From: Roseomonas sp. KE0001
GTDB taxonomy: Bacteria; Pseudomonadota; Alphaproteobacteria; Acetobacterales; Acetobacteraceae
DNA length: 64,000 nucleotides
Direction: 5' to 3'
NCBI RefSeq assembly: GCF_016107285.1
Contig: NZ_RCVQ01000001.1
Coordinates: 620,001-684,000 of the forward strand
Of the stretch, positions 27,571-35,374 are shown in pieces. A program made the translations under genes and the position numbers. A model generated the notes under the pieces. It saw only the letters and a list, made by a program, of their open reading frames with translations, was not told the origin of the DNA and searched no databases. Numbering within the stretch: the stretch's first letter is position 1; every line of letters starts with the position of its first letter.

Positions 27571-28044
27571 ATGTCTCGCTCGTCGTTGTTCGGCTCGCCA
27601 CTGTTTCTGGGCTTCGATCATCTGGAACAGATGCTCGATCGCGTGGCGAAGAACGCCGATGGCTATCCGCCCTATAATATCGAGCAGACCGGCGACAACC
27701 GCCTGCGGATCTCCTTGGCCGTCGCCGGCTTCAGCATGGACGACCTGCACATCACGCAGGAGGACAACCAGCTGGTGGTCCGGGGCAAGCAGCGCGACGA
27801 GGCGGAAGGCCGTGTCTTCCTGCATCGTGGCATTGCCGCCCGGCAGTTCCAGCGGGCCTTCGTCCTGGCCGAGGGCATCGAGGTGGAAGGTGCGTGGCTG
27901 GACAATGGCCTGTTGCACATCGACCTCCAGAGGCCGCAGCCCGAGGTCCGCGTGAAGTCGATCCATATCGGCACGCGCGGCGCACAGGGGGGAAGGGCGG
28001 TGGTGAACGGGGCGATCGATAAAAGCGCCGATACCGCTGGTTGA
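27571..28044 (+). CDS. Hsp20 small heat-shock protein (IbpA type)
   Basis: The 157-residue alpha-crystallin-domain chaperone prevents aggregation of unfolded proteins. Its start, SRSSLFGSPLFLGFDHLEQM followed by YPPYNIEQTGDNRLRISLAVAGF, is typical of proteobacterial IbpA proteins. The beta-sandwich continues through NQLVVRGKQ and RVFLHRGIAARQFQRAFVL, to the GAWLDNGLLHIDLQRP strand. A C-terminal I-x-I contact is not obvious in the tail. It precedes the DUF1150 gene, as in many alphaproteobacteria. Confidence 0.94.
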   Translation: MSRSSLFGSPLFLGFDHLEQMLDRVAKNADGYPPYNIEQTGDNRLRISLAVAGFSMDDLHITQEDNQLVVRGKQRDEAEGRVFLHRGIAARQFQRAFVLAEGIEVEGAWLDNGLLHIDLQRPQPEVRVKSIHIGTRGAQGGRAVVNGAIDKSADTAG

Positions 28045-28155
28045 GGTTTAACGGCGGCGCGATCGCTCCGGTATTGTGAAGAGCCGGGACGAATAGGGTC
28101 GCTTCCCTTGCCCCGCCGGCGCGTTGTTCCCGCAGACTGACATGATACGCAATCC

Positions 28156-28177
28156 GCGTCCGGTTCGAACCGGACGC
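28156..28177. repeat. 22-bp perfect palindrome between hsp20 and the DUF1150 gene
   Basis: GCGTCCGGTTC is directly followed by its reverse complement, 41 bp before the DUF1150 ATG. No T-run follows. It could be an operator or an RNA hairpin shaping expression of the downstream gene. Confidence 0.7.
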
Positions 28178-28218
28178 AGGCCGGGCCCCTTCAGGGACGG
28201 CGAAAGGAGATTCCTGCC

Positions 28219-28461
28219 ATGAATAAGGAAGGACACATTCGGCCCTATGCCGCGGCGGACGTGCTCCGGCATCTTGCCCCCGCGGAATGGGCGCGCTTCG
28301 GCGCGGAGGATATCGCCTATATCCGTCCCATCCTGCTGAACGGCACCCCGGCCGTCGCCATCCATGCCGCGGACGGCACGCAGATCGGCGCGGCCCCGGA
28401 TACCAGCCTCGCCACGGCGGCGATCCTTCAGCATGAGATGTTGCCGGTCCTGGTGCACTGA
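28219..28461 (+). CDS. DUF1150 family protein
   Basis: The 80-residue protein matches the small alphaproteobacterial DUF1150 family found next to hsp20 genes: an N-terminal variable part, the core LGAEDIAYIRPI-like segment (here FGAEDIAYIRPILLNGTPAV), AIHAADGTQIG, and a C-terminal segment ending HEMLPVLVH. No function is established. A strong ribosome site (AAAGGAG) lies before the ATG. Co-location suggests a role in stress response. Confidence 0.85.
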   Translation: MNKEGHIRPYAAADVLRHLAPAEWARFGAEDIAYIRPILLNGTPAVAIHAADGTQIGAAPDTSLATAAILQHEMLPVLVH

Positions 28462-28589
28462 TCCGTGCCTGTGAGAGCTGCACCCTCGCCAGGCTCGCCA
28501 GGGTCTGGCGGTCCGGCCGGGCAAAAAGCGTGTCAGGACGCCGGGATGGAGTTGCCCTGGGTGGCGGCAGAGGCTAGATAGCCGCCGCG

Positions 28590-28664
<75 letters not shown>

Positions 28665-28698
28665 TAATTCCAATGGCTTAGCCGGAATTAGCCCAGCC

Positions 28699-28729
28699 TG
28701 TTTCCCACTTTTTCCAAAAGTGTTTCCCA
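28699..28729. repeat. Two direct copies of TGTTTCCCA beside the integrase gene
   Basis: TGTTTCCCA occurs at 28699-28707 and 28721-28729, 22 bp apart, between the left attachment core and the integrase stop. Another copy (TGTTTCCCAA) is at 35889-35898 and an inverted TGTTTCCC at 38706-38713, close to the right attachment site. Spacing and location fit arm-type recombinase sites; this is inference. Confidence 0.5.
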
Positions 28730-28735
28730 ATCGGT

Positions 28736-29797
28736 TCAGGTTTTGGGCTTGGAGCGGGTGTCCGCGCGCTCCAGCCGCCTGACCGCCGCAGCCGCCATCC
28801 GACCGTTCCGAGGGATGTAGGTTTCGAGGATGGCCTGGGTGGTTTCGATGTCGTGGCCGCTGACGGCCGCGATCTCGATGGCCGTCGCCCCGGCCTCCGC
28901 CAGCCGCACCATAGCCGTGCGCCGCAGGTCCCGGTTCTGCAAACCGTCCAGCCCGGCCGCGAGCGTCACCCGGCGCCACTCCTTGCGGAAGGCATCGGCG
29001 TCCCAGGGCAGGCCCTTGGCATCCGTCAGGATATGCGTCGAGCACCTCGGCGCTGCGTCCAGGGCCGCGCGGAGGGTGGCATGGGCCGGGACCTCCACCA
29101 GCGCCCCCGTCTTCCTCTGCCGCAAGCGGATGATCCCGCGCTGGTACTGCGCCCAGGTCATGTTCAGCACGTCGCCCTGGCGCTGTGCCGTGAAGGCATG
29201 CACCAGATAGGCGAGCCGCATCTCGGGGCCGGCGTGGGCCAGGAAGGCTTGCTCCGCCTCTGCGCTCCAGACCTGATGCCGTGGCCGCACCGTGAGTTGG
29301 CGAGGACGAGCGGCGGGGTTCGCCGGTAGCAGCTCGCGGTCCGCCGCCCAGCCCAGCACCAGGCGCAACACCCGCAGCAGGTAGTTCGCCTGATGCGGCG
29401 TCTCCTGGAACCGATCGCGGATCGCGTAGACAACCTCGCGGTCGATATCGGCGATGGGGAAGGGGCCGAGGATGCCTTCGAGGCGCCGCAGCAGGGCGGC
29501 ATAGTCCCGCTGGGTCTTTTCCCGCAGCTCCGTGAACTCGGGCGCTTCCTTGTACCGCTTCACCAGATTGGCGAAGGTGCCGTCGATGGTCTCCGGGGGC
29601 CGTTCCTCGGTGCGCTCGTTGCAGCGCTTCAGCGCCGCCATGAACTCCGCCGAATCGGGCGTGCCGGGGAGGCGGGTTCCATCATCCGGAGCGCCTGGCC
29701 GGCGGTAGTACCAGTACTCCCGCCGCCAGATCGTACCATCGGCGCGCCGCCGCTCGCGGACCTGCCGTTTGACGTAGCGTATCTCAAGCCGAACCAC
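28736..29797 (-). CDS. int: Tyrosine recombinase / phage integrase
   Basis: The 353-residue enzyme carries out site-specific integration and excision at the tRNA-Thr site next to it. An N-terminal arm-binding region is followed by a core-binding SAM-like domain (about 75-160) and the catalytic domain: Arg206 (TAQRQGDV), Lys229, Arg292 (DLRRT; the usual box II histidine is Arg289), His315 (SGHD) and nucleophile Tyr327 (ETYIPRN). All required residues except that first histidine are present. The start is a GTG that overlaps the excisionase-like gene by 14 bases. The stop lies 71 bp from the attachment core. Confidence 0.95.
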   Translation of the reverse strand: MVRLEIRYVKRQVRERRRADGTIWRREYWYYRRPGAPDDGTRLPGTPDSAEFMAALKRCNERTEERPPETIDGTFANLVKRYKEAPEFTELREKTQRDYAALLRRLEGILGPFPIADIDREVVYAIRDRFQETPHQANYLLRVLRLVLGWAADRELLPANPAARPRQLTVRPRHQVWSAEAEQAFLAHAGPEMRLAYLVHAFTAQRQGDVLNMTWAQYQRGIIRLRQRKTGALVEVPAHATLRAALDAAPRCSTHILTDAKGLPWDADAFRKEWRRVTLAAGLDGLQNRDLRRTAMVRLAEAGATAIEIAAVSGHDIETTQAILETYIPRNGRMAAAAVRRLERADTRSKPKT

Positions 29798-30053
29798 GGC
29801 GGATGGCCTCCAGGATCGCGACCTTGCCGGGCGCGGGGGCCGCTTCCTCGCTCAGGCCGGAGAGCCGGTCAAAGTGCCGGTCCAGCGCCACGCGATCCCA
29901 CACCACCCGCCGCCCGAAGCGAACCGGCGGCGGCAACTCGCCGAGCCGGACCCGCGTCTTGAAAGTATCCTTGCAGATGCCGCAATAGGCCGCCGCCTGT
30001 TCCGTCGTCAGGCAGCGTGGCGGCAGGGAGGTGGGAAGGGCGCTCTCTCGCAC
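29784..30053 (-). CDS. AlpA/excisionase-like helix-turn-helix protein
   Basis: The 89-residue protein has the MerR-like winged helix typical of AlpA and phage excisionases: CLTTEQAAAYCGICKDTFKT, then PPPVRFGRRVVWDRVALDRHF. The start is a GTG one base past the portal stop; the open frame continues upstream but only across the portal gene. It probably acts as a recombination directionality factor or activates int. It is the gene immediately before int in the same direction. Confidence 0.85.
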   Translation of the reverse strand: MRESALPTSLPPRCLTTEQAAAYCGICKDTFKTRVRLGELPPPVRFGRRVVWDRVALDRHFDRLSGLSEEAAPAPGKVAILEAIRRGSA

Positions 30054-30054
30054 G

Positions 30055-31206
30055 TCACGCCTCCGGACTCTGTTGGGCGCGCGGGTTCCACCCCTCGATC
30101 TCCCGGATCTCGTCGGGGTCGAGGATGCCGGCATCCACCGCGATCTTATGCGACTGCCAGCGCGCCTCGGCGTCGGCGCGCATCAACGCGGACAGGTCCA
30201 TCTCCAGCATGCAATCCGCGCTGCCCGGCCCGAAGACGCTGCGCTCGAATTCCGCCTCGATCTTCCGGGCCCAGGGAGCCAGGCTGAACTGCGCGAACCA
30301 GCGCCCGGCCTCTCGCGAATTTGTGAAAGTGCCGTGGCTCAAGTCCTGCACAATCGGCGGCGGCACTTGGAACAGACGGCACAACTCTTCCACGGAGAAG
30401 CGGCGGCTGGCCAGCAACTCGGCATCCTCCGGACTGATGGACGCATTGTTGAACCGGAAGCCGCCCTCCAGCAGGGGCAGGCGGCCGAGCTGTATCGCTT
30501 CGCGGATCTTGCTGACCCACCGCTCCGCGTCGTTGCGCTGGGTTTCGGTCATGAAAGACGGGGCCTCGATGAAACCCCGCGCCCATAGGCCGCCCGAATA
30601 TAGCTTGTTGACGGCGGCGTTGGCGGAGATGGCGATGCCCAACACCTCCGGCGCACGGCTGATGCGGGAGCGCCCGACGATGCCGTCATCGCTGCGGTCG
30701 CGCAGGTGGAACACCTCGCCTTCCAGCAGCCGGCGGCGCGGCCCGTTCGCCGGCGCAATGTCGTAGGCGATGCGCCCGCTCGGCAGCACCACCACGCTCA
30801 CCAGCGGCCAGGGAATGGGCACCAGGGCCGTGGCTCGCCCGGCGGCATCATACTGGATCTCGGCCAGCGCGTTGCCGTGCAGCAGCGCCTGGGCCATCAG
30901 CCATTCGAGCAGATCCGGCCAGGACTGATGGCTGTTCGGTCGACGGACCAGACGGGCCACCGGATGGTCATGGAGCTCCGTCCGGCCTCCGGGCGCCTTG
31001 CGGTAGACATAGGCCGGCAGGCTGGCCATGACGCTGGCCACCGCGCCAACGCAGGCCGTGACGGTCGCCAGGTTCTCGGCCAGCCGCGGGCTGACATGCC
31101 CGGCCCCCGGCGTCTGCGCGATACCGAAGAAGCGACGAAAGTTCTCGTAGTCCAGCGCCCGCGTCTCAACCGGGCGCCGGAGAATACGAGAGAGAAGGCC
31201 GGCCAT
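30055..31206 (-). CDS. HK97-family phage portal protein
   Basis: The 383-residue portal monomer forms the dodecameric DNA channel at the capsid vertex. Family features: VSPRLAENLATVTACVGAVA near the start, LVRRPNSHQSWPDLLEWLMA, HGNALAEIQYDAAGR, the LVPIPWPLVSVVV strand, and LLEGGFRFNNASISPEDAEL with the FGVPP-like LFQVPPPIV. The ATG overlaps the protease stop (ATGA). The length is at the short end for HK97 portals and the C-terminus ends soon after the last conserved helix. Confidence 0.93.
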   Translation of the reverse strand: MAGLLSRILRRPVETRALDYENFRRFFGIAQTPGAGHVSPRLAENLATVTACVGAVASVMASLPAYVYRKAPGGRTELHDHPVARLVRRPNSHQSWPDLLEWLMAQALLHGNALAEIQYDAAGRATALVPIPWPLVSVVVLPSGRIAYDIAPANGPRRRLLEGEVFHLRDRSDDGIVGRSRISRAPEVLGIAISANAAVNKLYSGGLWARGFIEAPSFMTETQRNDAERWVSKIREAIQLGRLPLLEGGFRFNNASISPEDAELLASRRFSVEELCRLFQVPPPIVQDLSHGTFTNSREAGRWFAQFSLAPWARKIEAEFERSVFGPGSADCMLEMDLSALMRADAEARWQSHKIAVDAGILDPDEIREIEGWNPRAQQSPEA

Positions 31207-31751
31207 CACAGCGCCTCCATCATCGCACGGCGCAGGCGGGCCAAGGTGTCGGAGTGGTTCATGCTGCGGGCGCGGGCCGAGACCGTCGTCTGCGTATAGG
31301 CAGGAAATGCGGTCACGACGCTGATCTCGACCAAATCCACCGCGCGCAACTCTCGCCGGTCGCGCGCCGGCCACGCCTCGTCCTTGACGCGAAAGCCGAA
31401 GGACATGCCGCCCAAATCGCGGCGCTCGGCCAGGGCCAGCACGTCGCAGGCGAGTTGGGTGGTGGGCATGTCAACTTCGAAGTGAAGGCCCTTGGCATCC
31501 TCTTCCAGCCGCAGCGTGCCAGAGCTGGTGCGGGCCAGCAGGCGGCCGGGATCGTGATCGACCAGGGCCAACACGTCCGCTTTCGTCAGGAGAGCGGCCC
31601 GGAAGGCGCCAGGCCGGATCACCTCGACAAACCCGCCGATCTGGGCGGGAGCGTCGAAGCAGGCCGCGTAGCCTTCCAGCCGGCGGCCGGAGGCGCGCAG
31701 CTCGACGGCTGCGCGGTGCTCCAGCCCGTTGGGGAAACGGGCGGCGCTCAT
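31206..31751 (-). CDS. HK97-family prohead protease
   Basis: The 181-residue herpes-assemblin-type serine protease matures the capsid. Its catalytic residues are His66 (ALVDHDPGRLLAR) and Ser117 (GGMSFGF). EGYAACFDAP and the EVIRPGAF segment near the N-terminus are conserved. It is translationally coupled to the capsid gene before it and the portal gene after it. Confidence 0.93.
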   Translation of the reverse strand: MSAARFPNGLEHRAAVELRASGRRLEGYAACFDAPAQIGGFVEVIRPGAFRAALLTKADVLALVDHDPGRLLARTSSGTLRLEEDAKGLHFEVDMPTTQLACDVLALAERRDLGGMSFGFRVKDEAWPARDRRELRAVDLVEISVVTAFPAYTQTTVSARARSMNHSDTLARLRRAMMEAL

Positions 31752-33040
31752 CAGGCGGCGATGTCCCTGATGGCGGCGAAGGACTGCGCGTAGCGGACCG
31801 TCGCATCCATCGAGACCATGCCGCGCACCTGCACATTTCCTTTCGAGTAAGCAACGCTTTCGAATGGATTAACCAGAAGGTCGAATTCCGACCAATATCC
31901 TAGCAGCAAATCGGACCAGTTGCCGTAGATCAACGCCGAGAGGTTCGTGCCGGTGCCCTTCGTCAGCGCGCTGGGCACGTTGTTGGTGACGGCCAGCATG
32001 CCGCCCTGGAACACCGTGGAGAGGCCGAGCGGGACATTGGTCGTGTCCTTCATCTTGGCGGCCTGCCTGCGAACCCTCGTGTTGGTCACGAAGGCCATGC
32101 TGGCGCCGGTCACGTTGGCGTCGTCCACCATGCCTTGCAGATCGGCCACGGCATCGAAGGTCAACACGCCGCCATTCGTGCCGAGCGACACTGAACCGAT
32201 GCCCGGCGTATTCAGCACACCCAGCGGCTCAGGCGCGACGCCGCTGCCATTGATCGCCGCGCGGTCCACCTCGGCGGCCAGCACCGCGGCAAAGTCGGCG
32301 CGGACCAGCGTCTCGATATCCGGCGAGGATTGCAGCAGCATGTTGCGGCTGAATTCGGTACGGGCGCCGACATGCTTGGGCGTCAGGCTCACCTGCCCGA
32401 AGGCCATGTCGCTGGTCGGGATCGCCTGGTTCTCATTCACCCAGGCCGCAGTCGCGTCTTCCTTCAGGCGCGGAATGGCGACATTGCCGACCAGCCCGGA
32501 CAGCACGCGGGCGCCGAGCTGGCGCACGACCAGGGCGTTGCGCAGCAGGTCGATGTACTCGCCCGGCCGGTAGTCGGTCGCGATCAGATTGCTGCCAGGG
32601 CCCGCCGCCGGCGCGGTGCTGGTGATCACGCGCTGCTCCACCGGCTGGTGGAAGACGCTCATCGGCACGGCCATGCCCATGAAGGAACGGCCGGCGCGGC
32701 GGGCGACCTCTTGCGACAGCTCGCGTTCGCGGCCGGCATCCACGTTCAGGTTCGGCACCTGGCTGGCGATGGCGCGGACCAGGGAGAAGGATCGCATCTC
32801 GCGGTCCAGGTTCGCATCGCCGGTGCCATTCACCGGCTGGCCGGCGGCGCGGCGGTCGAGATCGTCGAGCATGGCCTGGCGGCGCTCGGCGTCGGTCACG
32901 CGCAGCGCCTCCGCCTCCAGCGCATCGGCGCGGGCGCGCGTCTCGTCCGGCAGCGCGCCGTCCGGGTGCTTGTCGAGAATGTCGCGCAGCTCGGCGCGGA
33001 TGGCTTCGCGGCGAGAGATCAGGTCACGGATGGACGGCAT
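31751..33040 (-). CDS. HK97-family major capsid protein
   Basis: The 429-residue protein has an N-terminal helical delta/scaffold domain (about 1-100, Ala/Arg/Glu-rich with heptads) and the HK97 fold after the predicted protease cut. Recognisable pieces: the E-loop region VITSTAPAAGPGSNLIATDY, ATAAWVNENQAIPTSDMAFGQ followed by VSLTPKHVGART, the ALINGSG-like AAINGSGVAPEPLGVLN, and the P-domain helix and strand around FVTNTRVRRQAAKM. A ribosome site (AGGAAG) precedes the ATG. The start overlaps the previous small gene by 22 bases. Confidence 0.95.
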   Translation of the reverse strand: MPSIRDLISRREAIRAELRDILDKHPDGALPDETRARADALEAEALRVTDAERRQAMLDDLDRRAAGQPVNGTGDANLDREMRSFSLVRAIASQVPNLNVDAGRERELSQEVARRAGRSFMGMAVPMSVFHQPVEQRVITSTAPAAGPGSNLIATDYRPGEYIDLLRNALVVRQLGARVLSGLVGNVAIPRLKEDATAAWVNENQAIPTSDMAFGQVSLTPKHVGARTEFSRNMLLQSSPDIETLVRADFAAVLAAEVDRAAINGSGVAPEPLGVLNTPGIGSVSLGTNGGVLTFDAVADLQGMVDDANVTGASMAFVTNTRVRRQAAKMKDTTNVPLGLSTVFQGGMLAVTNNVPSALTKGTGTNLSALIYGNWSDLLLGYWSEFDLLVNPFESVAYSKGNVQVRGMVSMDATVRYAQSFAAIRDIAA

Positions 33041-33357
33041 TCGCTGGCTTCCTGTTTGGAGGATGCCTTTGCGAAGGGCAGTTCAGCGAGGCCGGTCCCG
33101 GCCAGGGCGCGATAAGCGGCAAGCGCGCTCTGCAACAGCGCTTCGCGTGCTTCACGGTCAACCAGAACGATGCGGTTCCGGCCGTAATTCGGAATGTAGA
33201 CCCGGGGTTCGCCGTTGCGGGTGACCACCAGCGCGGCATGGGTGAGGCGGATCGCACCATAGTCGATGCCCATCGTCGCAATCACCGCATGGTCGGCGCC
33301 CATCTGCGGCGCGGTGTAGACATTCATGCGGGTGACACGGAACATTGGCATCGTCAT
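33019..33357 (-). CDS. Small protein with SpoVG-like pattern
   Basis: This 112-residue protein has a central stretch (VIATMGIDYGAIRLTHAALV then RVYIPNYGRNRIVLVDREAR) whose strand and helix pattern resembles the SpoVG fold: a hydrophobic strand, an LTHAAL strand, a proline-bearing strand and a C-terminal helix ending in AYRAL. The resemblance is by eye. SpoVG-fold proteins bind nucleic acids; the role here is unknown. It overlaps the HTH gene before it by four bases and the capsid gene after it by 22. Confidence 0.5.
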   Translation of the reverse strand: MTMPMFRVTRMNVYTAPQMGADHAVIATMGIDYGAIRLTHAALVVTRNGEPRVYIPNYGRNRIVLVDREAREALLQSALAAYRALAGTGLAELPFAKASSKQEASECRPSVT

Positions 33358-33860
33358 GCCAGTCCGAGCCCGGCGCGCACGGATTGGTAGATCCGGTTCA
33401 CCACGATGGCGCTGACTGTCTCACGTGGCAGCTCGTACCAGAGCAGGTCATGGAGAAGGGTGCGCTCCGGGCGAACATTCATCACGCGGCCGGCCGCCTC
33501 GCCCGGATACCACGCCAGCACCGTCAAACCTTCCTCGAACAGCTTTCCCGGCTCGCGGGCCGGAGTGTCCGGAAGAGGTCCTTCCCCAAAGTCCGTGAAG
33601 GCAGCCGCAATCAGCGCGGCCTCGCGCGGACGAAGGCCGGTCCTGGCGATCTGGTTGGTCAGGGCGATCTGCAGGGTGCGCACGAAGCTGAACAGCAGGC
33701 CCCCGCCGCTGGCGATCTGGTCTCGCTCACCCTGGTTCAGCAACACCACCTGCGGCTGGCGCGAAACCCAGTTCTTGAGCGTGTCGCCGGAGATGCCTGC
33801 CGCAGCGCAGACCTGCGCTGACGTGTAGCGGTTTACGAAGTCCTGATTATCGACGCTCAT
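33354..33860 (-). CDS. MerR-like helix-turn-helix phage protein
   Basis: The 168-residue protein begins with a winged-helix motif (YTSAQVCAAAGISGDTLKNW), followed by a helix-rich body with no catalytic motif. Similar proteins occur as regulators in alphaproteobacterial prophages. The ATG at 33860 has GGGGATGA upstream; a longer frame exists but has no supported start. It begins the structural run HTH-SpoVG-like-capsid-protease-portal-AlpA-int. A small terminase is an alternative role for an HTH protein in this position, but the pattern does not support it. Confidence 0.6.
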   Translation of the reverse strand: MSVDNQDFVNRYTSAQVCAAAGISGDTLKNWVSRQPQVVLLNQGERDQIASGGGLLFSFVRTLQIALTNQIARTGLRPREAALIAAAFTDFGEGPLPDTPAREPGKLFEEGLTVLAWYPGEAAGRVMNVRPERTLLHDLLWYELPRETVSAIVVNRIYQSVRAGLGLA

Positions 33861-33948
33861 CAGCTCATCCCCTTCACAGCAGGCAGTGTAGGCCAACACC
33901 GGACTTGGTGCAAGCCCACACCCTTGCAAGAAGCCATTTATTTCTGCG

Positions 33949-34791
33949 TCACCACCCCATCACGCGATGCACCTGCGGGAAGTTGCGAGCCAGATCAGCA
34001 CGCAGGGAGGTCGCCACCTCTCCCTCTGGCCCGGCCGGATGAAGGTTCTCCATCTCCCGCAACACAACGGCAGCCTTCAGCACCAGGCCGAGAGGATCGC
34101 GCGCGGGCAGGGCCGCGATGCGCGACAGCGCCGCTTCATACTCGGCCGTGGCGGCATCGGCCCTAGCTCGCTCGGGCGTGCCTGCATCGTTCAGCAGCCG
34201 GAAGCAGGGTTCCAAAGCCGCAACATAATGGCGAGTAGCAACGTCCAACTCGGCCAGCAGCGCGACGAAGGGCGACACGGTCGGGGGAGCGAAGCCGGGA
34301 GACAGGATGTCGCAAGCCAGCGAGTCCATCACGGCATCCTCAGGTCCCCAAGGTTCCCCATCGCGTGAGCGCTGAACCTTCGTCAGCGCGACAGTGGCCT
34401 TCGCCTTGGCACCTTCGGCCGTTCGAGCGGGACGGGCCATGATGTCGAAGAGCAAGCCCCGCATCACGCGAGCGCTGATGCTCCGCGCCTCGAAGAGGGC
34501 ATCCTCGGTGGCCCGGTCGCCGCGCTCCTCGGCGGCGAGTTCACCCGCCAAATCGCGGTTGTAGGTCTCTTCCAACGCCATGTAGCGGCGGCAGAGGTCG
34601 AGCAACTCGGCGTCGGGGTTCTCGCCTTCCGGGGCGAAAATGTGCCGGCCGGGCACATTCCCCCCCTTCGAGGGGGAAACCTCATCGTGGGAATTTCCCA
34701 TATTGGCCGCCGAGGCCGCAGGCAGGGCTGGCGCCAGCAAGGCGGGGGCGATCATGGCCGTCATGGCTCTTCTTCTTCCAATCGAGGCCAT
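33949..34791 (-). CDS. Phage-type protein with twin-arginine-like N-terminus, unknown function
   Basis: The 280-residue protein starts MASIGRRRAMTAMIAPALLA followed by PALPAASAA, which looks like a Tat or Sec signal. The rest is helical (NPDAELLDLCRRYMALEETY and following), with no catalytic motif. Proteins with a Tat-like start followed by a DAELL helix are common in alphaproteobacterial prophages, without a known function. The start overlaps the stop of the 60-residue gene (ATGA). Confidence 0.6.
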   Translation of the reverse strand: MASIGRRRAMTAMIAPALLAPALPAASAANMGNSHDEVSPSKGGNVPGRHIFAPEGENPDAELLDLCRRYMALEETYNRDLAGELAAEERGDRATEDALFEARSISARVMRGLLFDIMARPARTAEGAKAKATVALTKVQRSRDGEPWGPEDAVMDSLACDILSPGFAPPTVSPFVALLAELDVATRHYVAALEPCFRLLNDAGTPERARADAATAEYEAALSRIAALPARDPLGLVLKAAVVLREMENLHPAGPEGEVATSLRADLARNFPQVHRVMGW

Positions 34792-34973
34792 CAGATCATC
34801 CCTGCCCAGGTGCCGAAGCTGATCGACAAGACAGTCATGGCCCAGGCGAAAGCACGGAGGCCGCGGTCACCGCCTGCCGCAGGGTCGGGCAGGCGCTGGA
34901 GGGCGGAGAGGGGCGGCAGGTCGCCGTTGGCCAGATAGGCCAGGGCGACGTGGTGGCGGGACGGGCGGATCAT
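34791..34973 (-). CDS. Small hypothetical protein of the element
   Basis: The 60 residues begin MIRPSRHHVALAYLANGDLP and end in a hydrophobic stretch (AFAWAMTVLSISFGTWAGMI) that could span the membrane. It overlaps its neighbours on both sides by four bases (ATGA), which supports real translation. Function unknown. Confidence 0.5.
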   Translation of the reverse strand: MIRPSRHHVALAYLANGDLPPLSALQRLPDPAAGGDRGLRAFAWAMTVLSISFGTWAGMI

Positions 34974-35242
34974 CGGCCGGCCTCCCGGCCGCACAGCACC
35001 AGCGGCAGGCGCTCGGGCAGTTCGGCCTCGGGCTCGCCGTCCGCATCGGGCTCCAGGTCGGGATCACCGTCCAGGGCATCGGCCTGGGCCAGCAGGATCT
35101 CCACGCGGTCGAGGAGGTGCTCGATCTCGGCGTGGATCTCGCGCTTCTTCTCCAGGAGGTAGGCGACCACCATCGGCCGGAGGGTGGATCTTCTTCTGCT
35201 GGACGCACTAATGGCGTCGGGGGTATGGGCGCGCGTAGCCAT
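34970..35242 (-). CDS. Small acidic hypothetical protein of the element
   Basis: The 90-residue protein has a basic start and a predicted coiled region (AYLLEKKREIHAEIEHLLDR) followed by an acidic stretch (DALDGDPDLEPDADGEPEAE). It is the first gene of the minus-strand run and divergent from the Xre regulator. Function unknown. Confidence 0.5.
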   Translation of the reverse strand: MATRAHTPDAISASSRRRSTLRPMVVAYLLEKKREIHAEIEHLLDRVEILLAQADALDGDPDLEPDADGEPEAELPERLPLVLCGREAGR

Positions 35243-35337
35243 AGCCAGCTCCGTTCACGAGCGGGTTGCGGTCAGGCCGGGCGACGGTGCTTCCAACACC
35301 TTGCTCGGCCGCATTCCTTGTGGAACGGCGCTATTGA

Positions 35338-35374
35338 TGACATTGTGCGACTATGGGCGCAAGCAAAAATGTCA
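35338..35374. promoter_or_regulatory. Inverted repeat in the divergent control region of the element
   Basis: TGACATT (35338-35344) and AATGTCA (35368-35374) are arms of an inverted repeat 23 bp apart, around the start of the Xre regulator gene and 100 bp upstream of the divergent minus-strand run. The position fits an autoregulatory operator, as for phage repressors. Confidence 0.4.

Noticed and set aside
27541-27571. ROSE-type RNA thermometer before hsp20
   Set aside because: A short CTCA/TGAG hairpin near the start overlaps the GAGG, but the conserved U-rich ROSE element was not recognised, so I left it out of the annotation.
33354-33860. The HTH protein as a small terminase
   Set aside because: The winged-helix start fits MerR-like phage regulators, and the rest lacks the oligomerisation pattern I would expect. 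Without a large terminase nearby the call is not supported.
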